Below, in pieces: positions 47,577 through 58,100 of a stretch of 64,000 bases of DNA. The notes beneath the pieces were generated by a model. The model made no database searches, was not told where the DNA came from, and saw nothing but the letters and a program-made list of their open reading frames with translations. A program made the position numbers and the translations under genes. Source of the stretch: Megamerina dolium. Its lineage: Eukaryota > Arthropoda > Insecta > Diptera > Megamerinidae. The stretch's first letter is position 1. Every line of letters starts with the position of its first letter. The stretch covers positions 24,141,253 to 24,205,252 of the forward strand of contig OY978525.1 of the NCBI GenBank assembly GCA_963854835.1, written 5' to 3'.

Positions 47577-48506
47577 AAAAATTTGTCGGTGCAAACGCCC
47601 ATATAAGGCGTGGCTCTAGGTCAAAGATCAAAATTGAGGTCAAGATTACTCGATAGACATGCAATTTTTTTCTACGATATGGGCATCAAAAGAAAGGTTT
47701 TTTAAATACCATTTCACTAATATATATTATTTAATATCTATTTTTCACATTTTAAAAGTTATTAAATATATAAATTAAAAAATTTTTTCTTAAACCTATT
47801 TTTTTCGAAAATAAGCCTTGTTTATCACCATATTAAAGCCTATACAATTACCTCTATAACGGTTTATAAAACATGTTCTTAAAGAATTTGTATGCAATAA
47901 AAATTTTTTTTCAAGTTGATACTTCAGGATAAAAGCCTATTTTAATAGCGCAAAATTAAAAAATAACCCTCCAGCAGTATTTTAGGATAAATGGCTTTCT
48001 TGATAGCCGGCCTTTGGCCGGAGGCAAAAAAATAACGCTTATAGGCACTACGCCAGCTTCGCGACCAACAGTATTTGAAATAAGTGTCTATCGCTATGAT
48101 TATGACTGTCTCACTACTCTTCTTCTTTGCACATATTTGCTATAGCGAAAGTATGATCTAAAAAAATATATTTAAAATATACAAAAATTCTTTAAAAATA
48201 TGTTTCATATACCATTGGAAAGATAATCCTATGATCTTTAAAATAATATATGATTTTTGATAGGCTAATGGGGGATTTCTTTGAAAATAAATCGGTTTTT
48301 ACAAAATTTGTATAAAAAATTTATAATTTTATTCATAACATTTAAAGAGTTGAGAATTTATATGAAATAATATATATCTATAAAAAGGTATTAAAATTAC
48401 CTGTGTTTTGATACCCATATTGTATAAAAAAATTGCGTCTCTATCGAGTAATCTCGACCTCAATTTTGAACTTTGACCTTCAGGGCGCTTAGACCGACAA
48501 ATTTTT
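47577..48506. mobile_element. Long-inverted-repeat element, about 930 bp
   Basis: Left arm (from aaaaatttgtcggt, about 140 bp) and right arm (ending accgacaaattttt) are inverted copies. Shared words are ggtcaaag, tcaaaattgaggtc, gattactcgatag, gcaattttttt and atatgggcatcaaaa. The middle (47.72-48.37 kb) is AT-rich and includes ccggcctttggccgg. No ORF fits a transposase. It is a non-autonomous DNA element or MITE of unassigned superfamily. Confidence 0.75.
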
Positions 48507-49122
48507 AGTGTGTTGTAACGACAAGAATAACCTGTATCCGACACAATTTATTATTTTTGTCTCCTGCACTTATGCCGAAATAGGCCCTATCGGAATAGGT
48601 AAACAAAAAATTATAAGAAATTTTTTACGAATATTCAATCTCTTTTTATATATTTGTTAAAAATTCAAACTGACGCCTTTTATATGGGGAGTAACCCAAC
48701 CTAATATACTTACATACGAACTTTGATGATCTTTCAATAAAAAATATATTAAATGGTTTTTAGGTTTTTTGTTTTGTTTAATTTTGTTGGTGTTGTTATT
48801 TTGCTAAATTTCAAAAAAAAAAAAAAAATTGTGTAAGTTTCTAAATTTTATAAAATTTCGAACAATCGAATTTGGTGCTTCCTCAAGTATAATTAACAAA
48901 AATTAATTTAATATGTATGAAAGATCGAAAAAAAATTCGATTCGAAAAGAAAAAAATTAACATTATATAAAAGCTAAAAAAACATATATTCAATTGCACA
49001 CTGCCACTGCTGAAAGAGTTGATGTTATTACTCCTGACTCCTGACTGTTCATCCATCTACCTGCCTGCCTACGCTCTCTTCCCCTTCTCTCCTCTCCTCC
49101 GCCTGCACAATCAAATATCACT
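48507..49122. other. Intergenic or 3' UTR of the minus-strand gene
   Basis: AT-rich with an A run near 48815. The CT-rich stretch at 49020-49120 directly follows the minus-strand stop and is probably its 3' UTR. Confidence 0.45.
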
Positions 49123-52100
49123 TCAACCAACATAAGCATATGGTGGATATGGTTGTGGATAAAATCCAGGATATGGTGTATTCGGTTGAAGCGCTACCGA
49201 TGTTGTGACAAACGTTGTGAGCATTGTGGGCACTGTCTCAGTGGAAAAGATGGTTGTGTAAGCCGTTCGCGCACCAAATGTCAGCTTGAGAATGCGACTA
49301 TTGGTCTGTGTAACAATGGCCTGTTGAATGATGGGTGATGTTATCGTTTGGAAAATATCCGGTTGTTGTACTGGCAAGAGGAATGGATTTACAGATGGTA
49401 GCACCGGTGGCAAAACTGGCGATGGTATGGCTGGCGGTGCTATGGTGCTCGTATCAATTTTGTATTCGGTTTTGCTTACAACACCAATCGATTTGGAGAG
49501 TGTACGGAATGAGGTTGAAGAACCCTGCACCAATGGCACCACATGTGACTCCCAAAGTGTCTCCAATTTGATGATTGGCACCGTCGATGTAATCACCGTG
49601 GGAGGTAAGCGGGCAGCAGCGTTTGGATTGTATAAATTTAACAAAGCCAATTGTTTAAGTTGTTCCTCGTTATGGTTGTTGGGTTGCAGCTGCTGCGGTG
49701 GTGCTGCATTCAATACTGATGGTGATATATTCGTACTTGCCGCCACCGGTGGTGCACTGCTGCGTTCGTTGGCCAACTCTTCAGCATTATCTTCGTCTCC
49801 GAATTCCAATTCGAGATTAATCTCCGAACCGGCTTCATCGAGATTGGCACCGAAGTCCTTGAAATTTTTCGACGGTATGAATTGATTAGTTTCCAACGGT
49901 GACAATGTCTTTGTTGCAGTAATAAGGCTAGTTATGGCATACGTTTGCACCAATGTTATGAATGTGGTATCGTTCTCGTTGAAACGCACCACTGGCAGCA
50001 ATTGTGTACGCAATTTCGATGTTGCGATAGTAAATGATTCAGTCACCGTCTCAAGCGAAGGAGTCTCCGCGGTCTCATCCGTTAAATACATAGTATTCAG
50101 TGTTGTAATACTACCATCTAGCCAAAGATGATCACGCTTCGTTGTTGATTCCAGTATGTTTTCGGTGAGCTGACCTTCAAATGTTGTCGTGGCTGTGGGT
50201 TCCGGTTGCAGAGTCTTCTCAAATGTCGATGTTACAGTAATGAAACGAGTTTTCTTCAAAGGACCAGCCTGAGTACAAGGAGAAATTGAGAGTTAATCGA
50301 TTACTTCACCATTACATATACATTTACCTGGAAAGTAAATGGTGATTTAATAGTTGCTATTTCATAATATGTATCCTTGAAATCGGCCGGTGTCGAAATT
50401 TCCACATTTAGAGTCTCCACAAATGCCTTGCCACGTTTTTGATCGGTTGGATCGACTTTATTGAGAATGGCGCCATTTTGTGAACCCGATCCCTCGAGAT
50501 CACCCTGTTGAAGTATAGCATTTTGATTGGGATTATCATCGATTATATCCATAATGGATGTAGCCGCTGGTGATGTTGGTGCAACACCACCAGCACTAGT
50601 GCCATCGTTGCTTGTTGCAGCATTAGACCCTGCAGCTGCAGCTGCGGCTGATGTTGCTGCTGCCGCTGCGCCTGCTGTGGCAGTACCTTCATTTATGCTA
50701 TTTCGTATATTAACTCGTGGCTTTGGTGATGTCTTATATTGCCAACGACCGGGTGTACGATTCAATTTGAACGCATATAAGCTGCTGGTAGTCGCTTCAA
50801 CAGCTTCTACAACTGATGATGGCTGAATTTTGGGCCGGAATGAACGACGTCCAGAGTCTGGTGTAGAAGTTGTCGGTGTTAGAAATATCGATTTCTGTGC
50901 TCCCGATGCCGATGAGTTGCCAGAATTTTTATGCTTTCTACAATTTACAATAGGATTGTGTATTAACAACAATATTTTCATTGTGAAAGCATTACCATTT
51001 ACCTCTTTTTTGTGCGTGATGATTTTCTCGAAGTTGAACGTGTCGATGTTTCTGTATGCGATGATTCGGCAATGACGACAGCTGTCGATTCGTGTGTAGC
51101 AGCATTTGCTGCACCATTTTTCTTATGCGCTCGATTACGTAAACCAGATTTACGATGTGATTTTCCGCCGCTGCTATGTGATGATGGACCACTGCTACTA
51201 CTGCTGCTGGTCGATTTGCTGACAATCGGTGCAGCTGTCTTTAGTACACGCTGCTGTGTTGATGTTGGTCGAACTTTATGATTTTTATTAAATTTATGCA
51301 CACTCGTTTTTTCACTGATATGTGTCGCTGTTACACTTGTCTGATGCACTGTGCTTGCCTGATTAGCACCTTGTTTTTTATGCTTATTCGGCCGATTATT
51401 ATTGTGTTTGTTATTATTGTTGTTGTTATTATTACTGTTATACCGTGTATTTCCACCATTCAAATTTACCACACGATATGTTTCTTCAGCATACTCAGTT
51501 GGTTGTCGCGATAACAGATCATATTCTGGTTGATATAAATTATTCTCTAATGGCAATGCTGCATCTTTTCGATCAATAAGAGCATTGTTGTTGTTACTAC
51601 TATCATCACTACCTTGTGTGACAGTGACGACAGAACTTAATGCTGTCACAATTTTCTCAGATGATGGTGATGATGATGATGATGTTGATGATGTTGATGA
51701 TGATGATGATGATGATGATACTGCTGATGGTAACGGTTCTGCTGCTTGTTCTTCTTTCTTTTTAGTCGATGTTTTAACTGGCACCGTAAGTTTTGTCGGG
51801 TTAATTATCTTATTGTCTGCGGCTGTATCTGCAGTTGATATGGGCTTTGTCTCAATAGTATTTACAATCGGTGCATCAGATTTGCCTTTCAAGTCTCAGC
51901 ATTTATAATAGAAGAAAATATAAAAATATTAATAGAAATAAAATTGCTGTATTACAATAATTACATAGTCTAGCAAATTAAATGTTTTGGGCTTTTTTGA
52001 CATCTTTCCTATACAGAAATCTATCAACAAGTCTATAATAAATGTATGCCCTTATTAGGGAATTGGCAACTGAACTTGCTTGAGTTGATTGTTATCGGAG

Positions 52101-55100
52101 TTGAGTGTTATCGAAGTTGAGATCGTGTGATTTAACGCCACTGGGTTATACTAAATCACACGTTTACCAACCCAAAATTATTGACCAGCTTGAAGTCAAC
52201 ATACGAGCCACAATAGTCGCCATACAACCCGAAATGCTGCACATCGAAAATCGGAGTGTCCGGATAAGTCAGTGCAAGAAGAGCCGTGGTGGCCATTTGA
52301 ACGACATTTTGTTCTAAATACTAAAACTAAAATTTCTGTGTTTTATTTCAATTTCTATCGTTCTTAAGAGGCAACTGCTAATTAACAGTTGCCTGTTCAG
52401 TTGTCTTCGTGCATTAAAATCAAAACATCTGGTTTCTTCGGTTGTCATCGATAATACGAGTTTGATGTCACAGTTGCTTCTCAGGCAACTCAATGGAATG
52501 TCCTTTTGCGTTCTTCAAAAAATATTGAACGATTTCCAAGCGTTGTGATAACGTAAATTTGTTAATGATAAAATGGCAAACTTTGCTGAACACAAAGGAC
52601 ATTAAATGTCAAAAATTAAGAAACAAATATAGCCTTCATAAGCTGTCAAATTTCTATCATCTGCATTGGGAAACACTGTGGATGGAGTTACCATTCGTTA
52701 TAGGGGCATTAATACATATGATCTCAATTGGGAGTACCCGTGGTAAAGGGATATGTTTACCATTTTGGGTAAACAAAATTATAGACTCAAACACTGCAAA
52801 TGTTCATAATCACGTTATTGCGAGGGTGGGTCCTTGGGGGTAAGCCCTTGAAATTTGAAATAAGGAACACCCTATTCGGCAATCTAAATAAATATTTTAT
52901 TTTTGCGTTAGTTTTTCCTGATGGGTGCATTCTATTGAAAGATGCTTCTTGACAAACAAAATATTTTTATGCCGAAATATTTAAACTTTAAGAGATTTAT
53001 TAATCCACCTTCGGACACTTTGAATACGAATGCAAAAAAAAAACAGCCTTTCTGCAACTTTGGCAAAAATGATCATCAAAATAATTTTTTATAGATTATA
53101 TCATTATTGCTCTGGTGCAAAAATGTTCTTGGACAGTGTTATCAATAAATTAAGTTCTAAAAAATGTTAATAAATAAAAATATAAATAAATCTAACCGAA
53201 AATATTAATGAGAAAACACATACTTTTTTTTTAAATTGAGCGCACGCTAAGGACTCTTGAAAGACAGACCAGTCTTTCAAGGAAATTGTTTGGTAGCTGT
53301 TATGGAAAATCACTAAAAAGTTTTCTATACATTATTGCTTGGAATATTTTAAACAATATTATTTAAAATGAGTGCCGTAGCTCAGTGGTTAGCGCCTTGG
53401 GTTTCTCATCTGTAGGTCGTGGGTTCATTCTCCGCCTGAAGCATAACTTTAATATCGAAAAGATTTGGCTTTCAGCCGGTACTCACCTGTCGGGAAGCAA
53501 TTGGTGAAAAAAGGTAATGACATAGGGGTTAATAATATAAGTAGGTATTCTTCTCAAATTTTATTGTTTACAACTGAACAGCTGATGTCGCTAGAACGTT
53601 CCCACTTTTTTAAGGTAATTCATTTCATGAATTAAATGTAAAAATTCATGAATTCTGTCGCATAAACGTAGTATATGAAACTATATTTTTATGAAATTCA
53701 TTTCCAAGACACATCAAAATTTCAATTTTTTTGGATGTTTGAAATATGTATATATTAATTATAGTAGACCTGTTGTTTCATCGACATTTTTGCTCAGAGC
53801 CATCCATATCATCGAATCATCATCTATTTCATAATACTCTCTGATAATGCAGTGCGAGTTCGTCTAAATTTTAGGACGTAAATTGATATGACACTGGAAT
53901 ATTACACCACTGCTTCGAAATACGAAAGATAATTGACAAAAGTGTGCGAGTTCTTTTCTAAATTCTACATTTCCTAAATGGAGAAACAAACAAAAAACCA
54001 GCAATTTGAAAATGTTCGTGTTTAAAAATAAAGAATATGGCTTCTCTTTTTCCATTTTCTCAATTTTTTAAATATTTTTTTTTTTTGTTTTGTTTTAAAA
54101 CAAAACTCATACATACTCGCACATACTCTTAATACGCTCTATTTCAAACTAACGAAATTCATAGATAATTTCATCAGAATCATCCATAAATTCGTTTTTC
54201 CTTTTGCTATGTTTATTATACTACATAGCATTTATGGGCAAGCAATATAAATAGTGTTTTTTTTTTAACACAATGCAATCTACGATAGGAATAAAACGGT
54301 ATAGCAGTTATCAAACCTGGTAACTCAAAAGTCATTTGTACTCTATAAGGTTTACAATTTCACCATGGAAAGATTGACACCGCGGTTGCAATAATTGAAA
54401 TTTTATTACGAAAATCGTGGTTCTGTCATCCAAACTCAAAGATCGCTACAGCCATTTTATAGATATATGGCATTTATAAGCCCCTAAGGGCTCTTTGGCC
54501 GATTTCCTCTTCCAGTACTGCTGTGCGTGTTAAATTTTGGACAGTATTAGAAGGGACGTACTTATATTAGCCGGTTCCGAATGGCAAAACCCTAGTGACA
54601 TCACTTTTTCTGAGCTTTGCCATAGAGCATTTTTAGAAGCTTTTACCGTTACTGATACCGTTCGAAAGAAAAATCTTTTCGATATGACATTTGTACTTCA
54701 GCCGAGTATTGAACCCACTATCTAAAGTGGTGCCGTAGCTCAGTGGTTAGTGTGTTCGCCTTCTGATCTGTAGGTCGTGGTTCAATACCCGGCTGATGCA
54801 TAACAAATTTAATATCGAAAAGATTTTTCTTTCGAACGGTATCCACCTGTCGGCAAGCAATTGGCAATTCTTCCGACAGTAAAAACTTGCCATGAAAAAG
54901 CTTCTAAAAAGAACTCTGTGACAAAGCTCAGAAAAAAGTGATGTCACAAGTGTTCTGCCGTTCGGAACCGGCTAAAATAAGTAGGTCCATTCTAATATTG
55001 TCCAAAATTTAAGACGCACAACAGTAATGGAAGAGAAGCTCGGCCAATGAGCCCTTTGGAGCTTTAAGTGACACATATTTATTTTTTTTTTTATCTAAAG

Positions 55101-58100
55101 ATCAGAAGGCCAACCAGAAATGCCAGAAATCATATTCAAACACTAATCGCATAAAATTCCAATGAATGATGTATTTCTGTTCTAAATTTGAAAGCGCTTT
55201 ACTCTGAAAAAAAAACACCCTTTATATTAAGTGGCTTTTATAATACGTAATAATTAATGAAACAAAATATGCTACAAAATTCCATAAATACATATATGTA
55301 CATATCTCCATATGCAAGTATGTATTTATTACATTTTCATACACTTTCCTTTCAACAAGTACCTACGTAAATTACACAATCAAACAAACAATGAAGAACA
55401 AGAATACATGTGTCATTTTGAATAAATTTTTGTGTAGGCTCAATGTTGACTGACCATCTTTGTCTGTTTGCTTCATTTAGATTTTTGTCGGTTAGATTTA
55501 TTTATATTAATTCTATATTAAAATTAGTTAAACAATGATTACCTAATGGCTGTGGCGGCGGTGCACTTTGTGGTGAAAATACCATTACGGTATTTCCAAT
55601 GGTTGTTGTAAAATCCAGAAAGCCATAAACCGTTTGTGTAACAAAGGCATCATCGGATAGACCGTATTGTACTATAAAAAAAATAGAAAAAAAAAATAGA
55701 ATATTATTTTCATACTCTATGTAGCTATGAATAGATATTAAAAAGCCAATGATTTAATAATACTGCATGGTATACCTATACTCGTATATGTATATGTATG
55801 TATTTATGCGGATAAGGAGGTTCATTCATCTGCTGCTGCATAATATTTTGACTGACAATTATAATGATTAAATAATATACCATATGTTTGTGGATAATAT
55901 ACTAAGTATATGTTTAAGCATGTGAATGTCAATAAAAATTAATGTTAATTTATATTTGGTGTCATACCATAAACATACATAGTTGTCAAGTTGTGCCATT
56001 TTTATTAAGACTTTGACTGATACTTAACACTAATGTCATAGAAGATTTTACTCAAACATTCGCTGGGAGGCATTTCATATCCGCAGATTTTGTAGAGAAG
56101 GTATAATTTATAGGTGAAGTGGTGGAGAGCGGTTTCATTTGATTACCTACTGAATAAAAATTTGCATGTCTTTTAGATATGTTTGCATGATTGCATGCAT
56201 AATATACCGGGTGTTTCCTACCAAAGCACAGTGGCGAAATCATAAAAAGCCTATCAGAGATTGACATTTGCAATTTGCGCTAAAATCGATTAAATTAGTA
56301 TTTAAAATTATACTCGTATGTAACTTAACATTTTTTATACCCTGCATAATGCAATATGCATGGTATATTCATTTCGGTCAGATGTTTGTGTCCACTTGAA
56401 GGAATCTCCGGAGATATAGACATGGATATATATTCGTGATCAGCGTCGATTAAATTTTCGATTTAACGATGTCCGTCCGTCCGTCCGTCCGTCCGTCCGT
56501 CTGTCTGTCACCTGGCTGGTTCGCACGATAACTTGAGTAAATATTGAGCTATTTCGATGAAATAGCTCAATATTTGGCATAAGTAATCTATGATCCAAGG
56601 GTACGGAGGGGATTGATATTGGGCATGATCGGTCAATAACCACGCCCACACCAAGCATTCAAAGCCACTAACCTCGAAATTTTCAAAATCTTTAACTTGC
56701 TATAACTCACACAATATACCACTTGGGACAACAATATTTTGCACATAGAGTTATATTATACTACTATATAAACTCACCAAAAGTGGATGAGCCACGCCTA
56801 CTTTCTAGCGTAGCTCCCATACAAAGTGTCTGTACTTCTTTTAAATTGAAACTGCTGTAACTTCTACAATCTTCTGTCTAGAATAACCATAATTGACACT
56901 TAGATTAACACCGTAGTCAGAAATAATATGGCAGAAAATCAATGTGCCACGCCCACTCCTTTTTGGGTCTCCCATACAAAGTTGCGGAAATTAAAAAAAA
57001 TGTTACCGGTTATAACTTGCAAACTATTCAGCGTAGAATAACGAGATTTAAGGTGTGAATTAGTATTGTACGAGCAACTAGGCTCACAGAAAATGAGCGC
57101 ACCACGCCCAGTGTTTATCGTAGCCCCCATACAAATTTTAAACTGAAACAGCTGTAATTTCGGCAATCTTCTGTCTAGAATAACCACAATTGACACTTAA
57201 ATTAATATCGTAGTCGGCAAAAATCTGGCAGAAAATCAGTGTGCCACGCCCACTCCTTCATGGGTCTCCCATACAAAGTCGAGTGAATTAAACTAAAATT
57301 TTAAGCTCCATAGCTTACAAACCATTTAGCCCAGGACAACGAGACTTAGGGTATGGATTAGTATTGTACGAGCAACTAGGCTCACAGAAAATGGGCGCAC
57401 CACGCCCAGTGTTTATCGTAGCCCCCATACAAATTTTAAATTGAAACAGCTGTAACTTCGGCAATCTTATGTCTACAATAACCATAATTGACACTTAAAT
57501 TAATATCGTAGTCGGAAATAATCTGGCGAAAAATCAGCGTACCACGCCCACTTCTTATTGGGGCTCCCATGCAAAGTTGAGGAAATTAAACAAAAATGTT
57601 AACCACCATAACTTAGAAACTATTCAACGTAGGACACCAAATTTAAGGTGTGGATTAACATTGAAAAATTAATTGGATTTACTAGAAAGTGATAAGCCAC
57701 GCCCACTTTTTATATAGCTCCCATACTAAGCCTCGGAATTATCTTAAAATCCTTTTATTTCGTCAAAGTCAACCATATTTCGGGTGTAAATTAGTAGTAT
57801 ATGCAAAAATTGTTTCTCGAAAAGTGGAAATAAAAGAAAAGTTGGATATTCGAGTAAACTTTTTATATATAAATCTACATATGCAGGGTATAGTTTGGTC
57901 GGCCCCAGCCGACTGTAAGGAGATTTTTTTTGTTTCAACAGTGCCTCTCCTATGATTGGCAACACTGAGTTTTATGTCATGAAGTTGGTTTTAAATGCAA
58001 ATAATCCTTAGATTTATATTTTGTCCAATAATATCGTCTATATTTCCATCCTCCTTAATATTTTTCTTCTCAGATTTTCCTATTGAAATATTTCGCTTTT

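Larger units (their letters stand above)
51895..55542. other. Intron of the minus-strand secreted-protein gene
   Basis: 3.65-kb intron with a mariner tail at 52.1 kb and three SINE copies (53.4, 54.5, 54.7 kb). Nothing else was recognised. Confidence 0.7.
56336..57925. mobile_element. Inverted-end element with tataccctgcat termini
   Basis: Begins tataccctgcataatgcaat and ends near atgcagggtatagtttggtc with a ggccccagccgac tail, so the outer 12 bases are inverted copies. Directly inside the left end is the ggtatattcatttcggtcag, ...gatcagc..., ccgtccgt stretch seen at the ends of a widespread, poorly classified fly repeat family. The body is made of the 297-bp tandem units listed separately. 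No protein is encoded. Confidence 0.75.
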
